A DNA stretch of 64,000 nt, taken from assembly GCA_001931905.2 (NCBI GenBank), contig MSJI02000275.1, positions 19,562 to 83,561 on the forward strand, in the 5' to 3' direction. This stretch comes from Cladosporium sp. IMV 00045. Taxonomy: Eukaryota > Ascomycota > Dothideomycetes > Cladosporiales > Cladosporiaceae. The stretch's first letter is position 1. The number at the start of each line of letters is the position of its first letter. The notes below the pieces were generated by a model. The model was given only the letters and a program-made list of their open reading frames with translations. It was not told the origin of the DNA and searched no databases. The position numbers and the translations under genes are program-made. Below, piece by piece: positions 18,746 through 30,080 of this stretch.

Positions 18746-20398
18746 CTAAGAACCTTGCAGGTTCTGACCCATGCCGCCCAGCGTGACCATCTTGGTGACC
18801 ATGTACTCATCAATGCCGTATTTGCTTCCCTCACGACCAAAGCCGGACTGCTTGACGCCACCGAAAGGCGCCGCAGGGTCGGAGATCAGACCAGTGTTGA
18901 CGCCGACCATGCCCACCTCAATGGCCTCAGCGACTCTGTAGCATCGCTGGATGTCCTTGGAGAAGAAGTAGCCAGCCAGACCGACTTCGGTGTCGTTGGC
19001 CTGGGCGATGACCTCGGCTTCAGTCTCAAAGGGGAAGAGACCGGCAACCGGGCCGAAGGTCTCATCGTGTGCAATGGCCATGTTAGGGTTCATGTCGCGA
19101 ATAACGGTAGGCTGGAAGAAGTTGCTTCCAAATCCAGGAAGACTCTTGCCACCTGTCAGGACCTTACCGCCCTGCTTCACGGCGTCCTGGACATGAGACT
19201 CAACCTTGCTGACTGCTCGGTCGTGGATCAGAGGGCCGTGGGTGACGCCCTCCTCGTAACCCGAGCCAACCTTGAAGGAGTTGACCTTCTCGGTGAAAGC
19301 CTTTGCAAATTTGTCGTAGATTCCCTTCTGCACGTAGATTCTGTTGGCACACACGCAGGTCTGACCGGAGGAGCGGAACTTAGACATGATGGCTCCTGCG
19401 ACAGCAGCGTCCAGGTCTGCATCATCGAAGACGATGAAAGGCGCGTTGCCGCCGAGCTCGAAAGACAGCTTCTTGAGGGTGTCGGCTGATTGCTTCATGA
19501 GGAGTTTTCCAACGCCGGTCGAACCGGTGAATGACACCTTGCGGATAACGTCGGAAGATGTGATGGCTGTGCCAACCTCAGGGGTGTTCTCCATCGCAGT
19601 AACGATGTTGACCACACCTGCGGGAATGCCTGCTCTGTGAGCAAGCTCGGCCAATGCGGCGGCTGTGAAGGGTGTCTCGCCAGGAGACTTGGCCACGACT
19701 GTGCAGCCTGCTGCAAGAGCGGGACCAATCTTGCGGGTGATCATAGCAGCAGGGAAGTTCCATCTGTCTGTATATCAGCCTCATTCAATCTTGAAGAGTA
19801 CAACGACAACTACTTACGGTGTGATCAAACCAGCAACACCCACCGGCTCCTTGATGGTGAACACTCTGTTTCCAGGCACGGTTGCCGGGATGGTATCGCC
19901 GTACACTCTGGGCGCCTCCTCGCTGAACCATTCGAAGAAGTTGGCAGCGTATGTGACCTCGCCCTTGGCATCCGCCAGCGGCTTGCCGTTCTCCCAAGTG
20001 ATCAACCTCGCCAGATCCTCACTGTTGTCCAGCATCAACTGGTACCACTTCCTCAGCATCTTAGACCTCTCGCGACCCGTCGTCTTCCTGAACGAGACCA
20101 GCGCCTTCTCTGCCGCGTCAATGGCAGTCTGTACATCCTCCTTGTTCATCTCGGGCATGGTGCCAATGACCTTGTGCGAGGCCGGGTCGGTGACCTCGAA
20201 GGTCTTGCCGGACTTTGCGTCGACCCATTGTCCGTTGATGTACGCCTGCGACTTGAGCAGGGTCTTGTCGTTGAGAGGGGGAACGGAGTGCCGCATGCTG
20301 GCGTATGTTCGTGAAGGGATGACTCTGAGGCGGTTGGTGTGCTGGATGTAGGAGCGCAAGGCGGGTTTAGAGGCAGCGGTTCGGAGAAGTGGTTGCAT
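18746..20398 (-). CDS. Succinate-semialdehyde dehydrogenase
   Basis: The enzyme oxidises succinate semialdehyde to succinate with NAD(P)+, the last step of the GABA shunt. Two exons, 20398-19818 and 19763-18746, are separated by a 54-nt intron (GTAAGT...ACAG) inside the conserved ITPWNFP motif and encode 532 residues. The ALDH catalytic residues are E296 (FELGG) and C330 (SSGQTCVCANR). The cofactor-site motif is SFTGSTGVGK. The Cys-x-Cys pair at the active site is typical of SSADH. The first 45 residues are basic with Arg, Ser and Ala and few acids (MQPLLRTAASK), consistent with a mitochondrial presequence. The C-terminus shows the family PFGGVKQSGFGREGS motif. The product is clear from the family; mitochondrial location is inferred. 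Confidence 0.96.
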
Positions 20399-21899
20399 GA
20401 TGCCGGTGACGTTGTGATGTGTTGTAAGAAGGGAAAGGGACGAAGAAGGGAAGGGAAGAGAGGGAAAGGGCAAGGAAAAAGCGAGATACTTTAGTCCAAT
20501 CCTTAGATACGACTTGTCTCTGCTTAGACTGCTGGTTTGCGTTTCAAGGTTCCGATGTTGTGCGGCGACCCTAATCCACCGTCTTTCGCCAGCAACTTGA
20601 GCTTCTCGAGAGCTTGGACTTCGACATCATCGTCTGTGGGGTAAAACCATTGACCGAGGCCATCATTTTGCCCAATTTCGCTGTGTAGACACGACTATAC
20701 GACCCATTGGATGCTACAAAACGACTTGAAGCATCAAAAACATTCCGATTTTCGTGTCATTGCAATTGTAACAGGCTATCTAAAAGGAATGTACAGGCGT
20801 GAAGGCGTGGATGTTCCCACAAATGTCAGACCTAATCCGCGCTATCACTCCAGATTAGCTATGCCGCGATAGGCAGGTACATGCGATTTCGAACATGGTA
20901 TGTGAATTTGCTGTCTCGAGATACACCACGTTCTCCCTTCAACTTCTCGTGCCTCGCATGAACTTCGCAAGGCCGGTTGTGAGGCTGCAAAGCCTCCGAC
21001 AAGTACTACTGATTGTTCATTGTCGGTTTTCCAAGCTGGATGAGCGGATATGAGTCGTGTGAGTCGAAGACAGAGATAGCTTGTAATGACTGAGTGTCGA
21101 ATCAAAAAGCATCCTTCTGCAGCAGTAAACACTAATATAAACTAAGGGTATTCATGTCATTTGCCATAGTCTAGGTCAGACACAGTAGGACTGAACTGTT
21201 GTTGAAAAGTTTGGTTAGAAGGTAATTTTACTAGATAACTTCTTTCGAGGCCTAGTAGAGTACATCTCGAATGTGAGTAACAGTATCACATCAGCTACCA
21301 TCCACTTCTTGCTTTTTGACAAACACATCCACAGGAAAATTTTGATTGAGGTCCGCAATTATTCATTAAATGCTCACTTATCTATCGGCATGCTACTCAA
21401 ATATTGCAAGCGAATTGGACACATTAACAGACTCGATGGCTGTCCCTGCCTTGTGTCCGGCCAGAGAACATCATGTCGTAAAGCCCACCCTGATTTCATT
21501 CACAGGTCGTTGAATATCCAATTTGATGCCATAAGCGAGCGCCTGTGGCAGGCCAGTCCCCGACAATGAGCTTAACAAACAAACCCAATGCAAAGGGCTA
21601 GTGACGGCGGAATTGCTGCACAAGTCTAGTTTCCCAGGTCTGCTATCGGCCAAAACCAAGATTGATTCTGGCGAGTTACGACTGGCTTTCTAGAGGTTGC
21701 TAGTCTAGTGAAAGCCGACACGACGGAAGAAAGCAGCATCATGCCGTTCATGCACAGAATGAAGATCTTCGCTTCACGTCAACAAAGAACGTGCGATTGA
21801 AATGCTGATGCATCGATCTCTATCGAATGTATCTGTTCCTGCAGTTTAAGCAGAATTATCCAAAGGCATTATGGCAGCTGGGGGGTGGAGTCGGTCTGC

Positions 21900-21931
21900 A
21901 TGGTCACACTGGGTGGTCCCAGTGTGACCAT
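21900..21931. repeat. Perfect 14-bp inverted repeat with 4-nt loop
   Basis: Arms 21900-21913 (ATGGTCACACTGGG) and 21918-21931 are exact reverse complements around the loop TGGT. It could form a strong hairpin or cruciform, bind a dimeric protein, or be the end of a small element. There is no flanking gene it obviously serves. Confidence 0.85.
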
Positions 21932-23353
21932 AGAGCGATCGATATCATGCCGAAGGCTTGATCCAAAACACCGATTCCATATCGAAATCTGCAGAATTTG
22001 GCGCCGCTCATTGTCCTTATTTTGTGGGTTTCTTTTCCTTTTCGTTTCCTTTTTCCTGGCGTGCTCCATAGCTTCAAGCACACAACGGCGCCGAAGCTGG
22101 GGTGCATGAATCCATCGTTCGTTTTGACCATGCTGTTGGTAACTTATGCAACTGGATCGTCCAAAACTCAGGTTTCCAATCATCAAATCTCTGTCAATGA
22201 TGAAGTCTTCTCAAGAGCCATACGGATTCTGTTGCTGTGCTCGAGAGCCAACGCAGAGGGGCAAGCCTTTGTTGCATTAAAACACGATTGAATGTAGGTA
22301 CGGGAGATTTCGCTCGGGGTTCCCTGTGTGTCGTCGTAAGCCTAGCCTTAAGAGTCCATGATTCAGATCATTGCTGACTAGCAACGATATTTCTGCTGTT
22401 GCCTCGACCGATCGCGAATTAAAGCGAGGCACTTTAGCTCAGTCTCCGCGAGAGTTGCTGGGCTTCTTACTAGTTGGCCCAGATCGTCTCGGTGGCGGAC
22501 GATGGGCAACACCGTAGAGTGCGGTCAACTGGAGGAAGCTCGCAGTCTATTTCTAAGAAGTGTCTTATGCAGATCAGTGAGTCGTGCCCTGACAAAATCT
22601 TTCCAATCGGCAAAGATTGTGTGAGAGGGTCAGGCTCAGAAATGTCTTTGCCGAATACGTCTTGTGATATGTTGGCTCGAGGATTCGGGAGCTTGTAGGA
22701 GGTTGCGGATCATCTTAAGACAGTTTTTCTTCTTATCATGTCGAAAAAGCCTAGAACAGCGCCATTCCTTGCGTTTCATACAGATTTTCGCAACCAGGGA
22801 ACCGGGATGTGGACGGAGTAATGGCAACATGGGAAATGCCGGCACTGCAAGTAATCTGGTACGTTGATCAAGGAACTGGTGGAGCTTTCTTCAACGCTGG
22901 TGCTATACTCAGGGGTTAGGCGTGGAGAGCGGAAGAGGCAGATCTTCAGAGCGCAATAGACTAAACACATGCTTGTGAAGATACGAGGCACCGCCGATGG
23001 AGATCCAAACGTCGTGGCTAGGTCCTTAGGGCAGCGATCAGTGTTCTCAGATTGACTCCAGCATGAACCAAAAGCAACATGACAAAGAGATTTAGGTGCT
23101 GAGTCTATGCCATGTGCTCGATCAGCTACTTTTGAACGTACTACCCAGTATGTCGGTATGGAATTCGCATCCTTCGCTAAGCCCTGGCATTTACTGAACT
23201 CAAACTTTTACTCAGTCGTCCATTTCGAATTTGACTTTGATCTACCGTGAACGACACACCTTTGCCGTGAGAAGATCATCCATTGAAAGGGGAAAGAGGG
23301 CGTATTGCGTACGAACCACCTTTGCCCAGACCCGTGCCCTAACAGATCGGAGC

Positions 23354-24082
23354 CTACTTTCCTCCCCATAGTACGCGCTGCAAGGTATTTTCCGTGGAAG
23401 ATGTTCGCTCAAATGTGTAGCTGGCGTCGATCTCCCTTGGTCGAGCGAATTCCACGGAGCATAGACCGTCCATGTGCCCGATACCGCCGCTGTCTTGCTG
23501 GGCAAATTTGCATTGTTCTCTGGTAACTGTGGGAACTGGTCCAGGCTCGCCGTGCCGCTGCGCATCCGGGCAGTCCGGGCAGATGGACGAACGCAGCGTG
23601 TACCGAGCACCGTATATGATCCTCACAGCGAGACGAACACCATGTAGCGGATCATCCTACATGACATGCGCTTTTCGCAGGTCCAGTATGCCCTCTGGAT
23701 CGTCAAAATGATATTGATGACTGGAGCACTCTTGCGAGCAATGCCCTGCGAGAATGAAGAAGTGGAGGTCGCTGTAACGTTCCTCGGCACCTGAGACTAT
23801 TTCTGTGAAGTGTGGTCTCAGAGCCCGTGCCCCGCGTAAGTGTCGCACCATGACAAAATAGTCTGCTTGACAGGAGAGACGGACACGCGCAATTGCCCTT
23901 CTCAGGCGGGAGGGTGTGATCCTGCAATCCTTGAAATCCTTGCAGGAATCGACCGTTAAATATTTGACAGGCATCACGTGGTTATGGATTTCAGTGGCTT
24001 CATGGTCTTTGCTGGCTTGTAATTTGAAGTTGCCCGAGTCTAGAGGAAGATCATTCGCAGTACACGAGTAAGCAATCAGATA
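23354..24082 (-). pseudogene. Hypothetical frame broken by TAG
   Basis: A minus-strand frame is open from about 24082 (after GGTAG, a possible acceptor) to TAG 23657-23659, and then in the same frame to a stop at 23354. It reads like protein on both sides of the TAG: DLPLDSGNFKLQ, VKYLTVDSCKDFKDC and RLSCQADYFVMVRHL before it, RYTLRSSICPDCPD after it. A CAG (Gln) in place of TAG would join them. There is no convincing start codon, so a 5' exon may be missing. I do not recognise the family. It may be a decayed gene, or an unspliced gene whose introns I cannot place. Confidence 0.35.
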
Positions 24083-24911
24083 CTACCCTGGTCGTCCTCT
24101 CACAGAAGCGTCGGCCACAATAGCTGAAAAGAAAAAACAAGCGAGCACACGGCGAGGCCAGATCCGCGGTCCGACGTCCGCATATGGAGGATTGAAGAAG
24201 CTCTTCCCGACTCTCGGCCGAGCGATTTGGAATGTAACGGCAGAGGATAACGTCGACTGGCAGGCAGAGTGTGAGCCATCTCAGATCATGTACTGGCTCT
24301 TTGGCTCAACTCACATACTCCAGCGGTATTGGAGCATCTATCATACGATATAGTTTCAGGCACGCAGCAGATTACAAACAGCGTTTCGAGTCAATTCGCC
24401 GCACTGTATTATGTCCACGTTTCTCGGGACACCGCGATGACGGATACTTCGCCTTTGACAAACCTTAGCAGGTTAGCACCACTGCACAGACAAGGTTCCG
24501 GGATTCTAGGTTGACAGTCGGTGGGTGGACTGTCTTCACATGTGCCGGAAGGGTCTCTGATTCATGCCGTCTGCGCCTTTGGCCACGCTTTTACCACAAA
24601 CGGCCTGAGATCCGCCTCTACTGCGCTCCAGAGCCTACCAGAGTTTGGCCAAATCGACCACACAAACCATAGGCTATCGAGTCATGCTATTGCATTCCCA
24701 GGAACTTGCCTCATCCCCATAAAGGGAACATCCGCCCCAGACTGTTTTTGCTGAAACCGTGAGATTGTCTGGACCCTGCGCAGAAGCTTACCGATTCGTG
24801 CCAGATGAGCTCTGGTTAATATACTGTTGTGGTCTGTACCGTCCCTCACGAACTGACGTTCGCATTCGATCACTCGTTTTCTTGCGTTTCCTTGTCGCAG
24901 TTCTCGCCACA

Positions 24912-26222
24912 ATGACGGTCAAAGTTGCTGGTCGTGGCATGCAGGTGGTGACCATTTATTCATTCTTTGTTGCTTTGACCACGATCACTCTTGCGTTGCG
25001 CGTTTACTGCCGTGTCCGGATTCAAAAGGCATTCGGATGGGATGACTGGTTTGCATTGATCGCCTGGGTAAGCAGACCCAAGACCTGACCAAGAAGAGTT
25101 GTGCTAATGTTCTTGACGTGCAGGCCTTTTTCGTTATCTTCGCTTCATTCGCTATCACTGGTTGTCATCATGGCACAGGGCAACATGCCTGGGACATTCA
25201 GCCCCCAGAGGAGCTTCCAGTCGCTATCAAGGTATGAGATACAATTTCTTGGGTCGCAAGGACTGGGACTAACTTCATACAGTTCTGGTGGCTTTGTGAG
25301 CCAGTCTACATCATTTCCAACATGGCTATCAAAGCCAGCATCGGCATTATGCTGCTGCGTCTCTGTGTCAACAGAATTCACAAGACTATAGTCTGGGTCG
25401 TGCTGGCCGTCACCGAGATTTACGGCGCATTCTTCTTTTTCATCTTCTTGTTCCAATGCCTGCCGTCAAAGTACTTCTGGGAACAGTACACCGGTGGCAG
25501 CGGAACCTGCATGGATCCATTCATTACAGTTGCCGTCTTCTACGGTTACTCTGCAATCTCTTGTGTAGGAGACTGGACATTCTCGATCCTGCCATCTTTC
25601 CTCGTTTGGAATCTGCAAATGGGAAAGAAAGAAAAGTTCTCTGTCGCTATGATTCTTGCAGTCGGAGCTTTGTAAGTTCTTATCGATCGAACCTCTGCAA
25701 GGCATGCCAATGAGCTAACAGCGAGATCACAGGGCCTCCATTGCAACCGTCGCTCGCATCCCTTACGTGCACACCCTTCAGGACAAAGACGACTTTCTCT
25801 ACGCAACCACAGACGTCGCCCTCTGGTCTTGTGTCGAGACTGGACTCGGCATTGTCGCTGCCTGCTGCGCGACTCTCCGTCCGCTACTCCGCCTCGTCAT
25901 GCCCGCTCTCGGTTTCTCATCATCTGCCAACAAATCCTACGGCGCAACAAATCCCAGCCGCTTTGGCGATGCCTCGAGACACAGACCCGGCGCAAGGGGC
26001 CCATACTCACGCAGCCCCGGCGAGGAGGACGAAATGAAGTTGCAGGGTCTCGAGCCCGCACGCGGAAAGGAATTCGGCACCCTCACGTCTGCATGGCACG
26101 CCGAGGACGACGGAGATGTTGAGGTCGGCAGCAGTCACTCGGAGACGATGATCATCAACACAAAAACTTCCGTCTACTACCATACCGAGGAGGAGCGGTC
26201 GCAGTCGCCCAACAGGAGGTGA
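24912..26222 (+). CDS. Fungal rhodopsin-domain seven-helix membrane protein
   Basis: Four exons, 24912-25067, 25124-25231, 25283-25671 and 25733-26222, with introns of 56, 51 and 61 nt (GTAAGC, GTATGA, GTAAGT donors) encode 380 residues. About seven hydrophobic helices are visible, with the fungal rhodopsin-domain (PF20684) landmarks: LRVYCRVRIQKAFGWDDW after helix 1, a GTGQHAWD loop, FWWLCEPVYI and WTFSILPSFLVWNLQM. These proteins are plasma-membrane, Pth11-related receptor-like proteins of unknown ligand. A CFEM domain, present in true Pth11, is absent. The cytosolic tail of about 90 residues is acidic and Ser/Thr-rich. The start follows the first strong hydrophobic segment and has no competing upstream ATG. 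Confidence 0.9.
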
Positions 26223-26951
26223 AGCGTCACGAAGGGGAATGATGGCGATGTATAATATACCCACTCTCAAACATGTCAAAACGAGAATAAGAATTTCATA
26301 CATTTTACTTCTGATCGATTCACGCTTTCGACTTATCGTGAACGATAGTAGAAGGACAGCAACAGCTTAAAGACTCAGAGTCGACCACAACTCTATTGAA
26401 ATGCATTATGTATGACTCAAAAGCAACGTCCTAATCTGCGGTTGGATCACGTCACATCATGTACAGCCATTATATAAACGGCATTTGCGATGGATGAGGC
26501 GAACATGGGTACCTCTCTCTTTCTAACACTCTTTCATTTTTACGAGTGAAATAGTCGCCATTGACTCGACAAATTAGCCACCCGCAACCTAATGACTTAC
26601 TGCAATCAATACTTTAAGGCTTCCTTCATTGGGTTGCGGATATGTGGCCTTGTACATACTCGACCATGAATACTCTTGAATCATAGAACCATTATCAATT
26701 GAACAACTGTTTTGATCCATATTCATTAGTTCCCAAAACGTGCAACCATACATGTATCTACCTTAATCTAATCCCTCGGGACTGTACAGTAACTTAGGAG
26801 GAACGAAGTTCTAAGCAGAAGCTGAGATTTGGCACCTCAAGCTTTCTCGTTATCGATAAGCTTATTCTTTAACCAAGCCTCCAATGTCGCAACCACAAAA
26901 CACCTCCACGAATCAACCGAACATCTTCACAAACCACATCTTAAAAAAATC
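26223..26951. other. Intergenic, upstream of mtr3
   Basis: These 729 AT-richer bases hold the 3' end of the membrane-protein gene and the promoter of the Mtr3 gene. An ATG at 26829 in frame with the Mtr3 gene gives a 41-residue low-complexity extension that I regard as leader. Confidence 0.5.
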
Positions 26952-27896
26952 ATGCAAGCCGACCGTCGCCGGCTGAACGCCCCTGCAGGCGGCACTGCTC
27001 CCCCCATCTACACGCCCGCCGACGTCAAGCCTCCCACGCGAAGCCGCAAAGCAGACGAGCACCGCAAGATCTTCCTGCAAACCGGCATCGTGCCCTCGGC
27101 CGCCGGATCCGCATACTACGAGCTACCACCTCAGTCGCCTCAGTCCTCCGACGGCCTCGTGCAAGCGTCGACTTCCAGCCTCAAAATCACCTGCACAGTC
27201 CACGGCCCGCGACCACTCCCCAGAAACGCAGCCTTCTCGCCGAACCTGCTGCTCACCACACACGTGAAATTCGCGCCTTTCGCGACTCGCAACCGCAGAG
27301 GATGGATTAGGGATGCGGGCGAGAGGGATTTGGGCGTGCATTTGGAGACGGCGTTGAGGGGTGTGGTTATTGGCGAGAGGTGGCCGAAGAGCGCAGCTGA
27401 TGTGGTCATTACGGTCTTGGAGGGCGAGGAGGATGGGTGGTATGGATTAGGGAAGGAATCTGAAGGTGGCAAGGCGGGTGGTTGGGGCTCGATGAGCGTT
27501 CTCGCCGGATGCGTCACGGCCGCGAGCGCGGCGTTGGTGGATGCCGGGATTGATTGCGTCGATATGGTTTCTGGAGGTGTCGCGGCGCTTGTTGGTGGAG
27601 GGGAGGGTGGAAACGACGAGGTGGTGATTGATCCTACGCCCGCTGAGCATGAAATCAAAGCCGCTTGCCTCGTTGCGTACCTGCAATCGCGAGATGAGAT
27701 CACAGAGATGTGGATGAAAGGCGAGGCCGGCACTGAGCTTGAGGGCTTGATCGAGCAAGCTGTGCGGTCAGCAACATTGACAAGGAGCGTGCTCGTCGAT
27801 GCCGTCAAAGAAGCTGCCGAAGCAAAGACAGGATTTCAGGCACCAGCCAATGGTCAAATAAAAGGGAAGACTCAGGACGTGACAATGACCGGATGA
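26952..27896 (+). CDS. mtr3: Exosome complex subunit Mtr3 (RNase PH fold)
   Basis: Mtr3 is one of six RNase-PH-fold subunits in the exosome ring that degrades and processes RNA in nucleus and cytoplasm; in fungi it is catalytically inactive. This single-exon gene encodes 314 residues. Residues about 25-250 follow the RNase PH pattern: a DVKPPTRSRKADEHRKIFLQ-like entry with a GSAYYE segment, the strand LLTTHVKFAPF, the helix LGVHLETALRG, a VVITVLE strand and the block VLAGCVTAASAALVDAGI. The phosphate-binding arginines of active RNase PH enzymes are not obvious. The ATG at 26952 is chosen because the conserved protein begins just after it. It is convergent with the Elp4 gene (stops 451 bases apart). 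Confidence 0.92.
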   Translation: MQADRRRLNAPAGGTAPPIYTPADVKPPTRSRKADEHRKIFLQTGIVPSAAGSAYYELPPQSPQSSDGLVQASTSSLKITCTVHGPRPLPRNAAFSPNLLLTTHVKFAPFATRNRRGWIRDAGERDLGVHLETALRGVVIGERWPKSAADVVITVLEGEEDGWYGLGKESEGGKAGGWGSMSVLAGCVTAASAALVDAGIDCVDMVSGGVAALVGGGEGGNDEVVIDPTPAEHEIKAACLVAYLQSRDEITEMWMKGEAGTELEGLIEQAVRSATLTRSVLVDAVKEAAEAKTGFQAPANGQIKGKTQDVTMTG

Positions 27897-28347
27897 AGAC
27901 CACACGCCACCTGCAATACTCCTGCCATGCTGCATTGAAACTTTTGTGGCAGTGCCATTTCGCAGCGACTTCCACGATCGTCAAAGAAACATCACCGTAC
28001 GAGCTTACGAGCCCATACTCAAGGGCAATTTGGGCATTGCCTAGAGGGTTTTGCTACCCGGCCATTCCTAAGGCCATGAGAGAAGCTGTGCTTTTGGAAA
28101 GAAGCTAAAGGCCGCGGGTCCTTGAAAACTGCTGTCTGCACGGGTGATGAGGACGTGGACGGCTGGTCTGAACGCAGAATACAGGAGGCGGGGTTGTGGC
28201 AAGAAAGCAAATATGTATTTTTGCACTCACGTCTATCATTGACCACAAAATAACTAGTGACTAATTATGCAAAAGTCATGAATCAGTTCAGCATTCAAGT
28301 CATGGTAACATCGAGTCCAATTTCTCAAAAAGCAATGTCTTCTTTGC
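27897..28347. other. Convergent intergenic region mtr3/elp4
   Basis: This is 451 bases between two stop codons facing each other. Only 3' untranslated sequence is expected, and I see nothing else. Confidence 0.6.
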
Positions 28348-29636
28348 TCAAAACTCCACATCCTTTGCCGTAACCTTACCCGCCTCCGCCTGCGCGTCTT
28401 GATCGCCTTCCATCGGAGGCAAGCTGAATGGCGCGATGAGGAACTTCCTGCGGCTCAGCGTGAAAGCCAGGTCTTCTCCAATGCTGTTGCCCACCCCGGC
28501 ACCTCCTTCGCCCCTCTCCGTGATCAGCGGCAACTTGTGCACTTTGACCATGCCCTGCGGCTGCTCCTCTTTCGCAGAGGTCGTGGTGGCGTAATGAGAA
28601 GGGTGTGATGCGTCCATGAGGTGTGGGAAAGGCGTGAGCTCCAAGACGCCGTCGGACAGGGTTTCGGCCCAGCGAGTTAGGGCGCTGGTGCGTGGGTGAA
28701 GGGTCAACGGAAGGGTGATCATGGCTGTTAGACGGGTTGGGTATTGGCGGAGGATAGACCGAAGGCCATGAAGGAAGCAGATGAAGTTCTCGGGCCTAGG
28801 GGAGTGCGGTGGATAGAGGGCGGGTGAGAGGATGGTCGGGATCACGAGGCGGTGGACCGTGGAGGGTGGCGATTTGGAGATGGCGTTCTGGAGTGCATCC
28901 AAGATTGATTGAAAGGGAGAGCTCGCCCGAGAGAGTGGTATGTGATTGATTCTGGCGTCGGAAGGAAGGGTGAGGCGTTTTGTGAGGTCGAAGGTGTGAT
29001 AGAAAGGAATGCCTTGTTGTGACGAGTCTTGTGTTGTGGAGGAAACGGAGCGATCAGGAAGAGCTGTACTTACCCGTCAGCGATGCGCCGACCTCATGGA
29101 AATGGGAAAGGAATCGACAAAAAGCATGGCAAGTGATATGTAGAACTATGGGAAGCCATCCACGCACCTCGTTCGCCCGCCTGTCCCAAGCGTTCGTATC
29201 TCCAAGCGATCTTCATCCTTTCTTGCGCCGCGCTGTCTGCAGCCTTGTCTTGCTCTGGCTCCGGCTTTTGTTGATACTTGCTGTCCGCCAACCCAGGTAG
29301 CTCTCTCACCCAGCCTTCACCCACACCTACCACGTGCACCATATGGCCTTGAAGTACACCCTCGGCTGCGTAGTAGCGAAGCAATGCGCCGGCAAAGTCG
29401 GTGGTGTCATGCTCGCCTATGAGCAGACTTGACCCGAGCGCAAGACCGTTGTGGCCTCCAAGGAGTCCATCGACCGAGGGCGCACCAGTGGATGTGACGG
29501 AATGAGAGGTCAATGGTGAAGGTCGGACGCCGGCAAGTTGTTCTACTTGAGTTGGTGTTGGGGCGGTTGCGGACGCAGGCGATGCGGGCGAGGCAGGCTG
29601 CCGACCTATAGCAACATTGCGTTTGCGGAAAGCCAT
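28348..29636 (-). CDS. elp4: Elongator complex protein 4
   Basis: Elp4 forms the Elp4-5-6 RecA-like ring of Elongator, which modifies wobble uridines in tRNA. Two exons, 29636-29168 and 29063-28348, flank a 104-nt intron (donor GTGCGT, branch GCTGACG, acceptor TACAG) and encode 394 residues. Family landmarks are the N-terminal MAFRKRN, GVRPSPLTSHSVTSTG, the degenerate P-loop region GALLRYYAAEG, and MKIAWRYERL followed after the intron by FYHTFDLTKRL. A ring-subunit core and the C-terminal KVHKLPLITERG block are present. The middle has low-complexity Gln/Glu-rich linkers. The first ATG in frame was used. It shares its upstream region with the small frame at 29847. Confidence 0.95.
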
Positions 29637-29846
29637 TATAGGTAGTAAGTGTGCTCGTCGTACGGTATGACCAGTTGATGTTCGTCGTCGAAGAGAAATC
29701 TCAAGGCTTGCGTTTCAAGCGCAAGCCTAGCCAATGAGACGAAAGTCCGCTGTGGATGCCTTCGACTTGAACATGGGAAAACAACACCCACACTTGCCCT
29801 CCTTTGGACGACTCCTACAGAAGTAGTTCAACCCCTACTTTGCATC
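29637..29846. promoter_or_regulatory. Divergent promoter region, elp4 / small gene
   Basis: This is 210 bases between the Elp4 start and the start of the small plus-strand frame. It must hold the Elp4 promoter; no specific element was identified. Confidence 0.4.
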
Positions 29847-30080
29847 ATGAACGTTTTTCTGCTCCTGATGGTCGGACTGGCGAGCTTCCTCGTCTTGGTG
29901 CTGGCCCTATTCGCTTTGTCTTCCTGCCTCGGCGACGAGATGCGCGCAGCATGGAGTGGCCGACAGCGATACGTTCCTACAACCTTCGGACTACAGTATG
30001 CACGCAGTATGGGCCATGGAGGAAATCAGGCTGGCTGGGAACAAATCGAAATGGAGGACCTGATGGACCGACCGTATTAG
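29847..30080 (+). CDS. Possible small single-pass membrane protein
   Basis: A 77-residue frame begins with one strong hydrophobic helix (MNVFLLLMVGLASFLVLVLA...), then a Cys, a basic stretch (MRAAWSGRQRY) and a polar acidic tail (GWEQIEMEDLMDRPY). It would be a small secreted or membrane-anchored protein. Support is its protein-like composition, its isolation between two genes, and its start close to a divergent promoter. There is no known domain, and an overlapping frame starts 43 bases upstream, so chance is not excluded. Confidence 0.5.
   Translation: MNVFLLLMVGLASFLVLVLALFALSSCLGDEMRAAWSGRQRYVPTTFGLQYARSMGHGGNQAGWEQIEMEDLMDRPY

Larger units (their letters stand above)
20399..24911. other. 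4.5-kb gene-poor region
   Basis: Apart from the interrupted frame at 23354-24082 and the hairpin at 21900-21931, I see no supported gene. Short frames on both strands have no recognisable domains. The right end must hold the promoter of the membrane-protein gene at 24912. Relics of coding sequence on the minus strand (for example 22636-22845) are possible but too weak to list. Confidence 0.45.

Noticed and set aside
18701..20351. Long plus-strand frames over the dehydrogenase
   Set aside because: Antisense shadows of a well-conserved ALDH gene; no domain or splice logic.
20845..21132. 95-residue minus-strand frame, and a tRNA-like TTTCGAAC near 20890
   Set aside because: The frame has no features; the bases around TTTCGAAC do not fold as a T-arm with matching acceptor stem.
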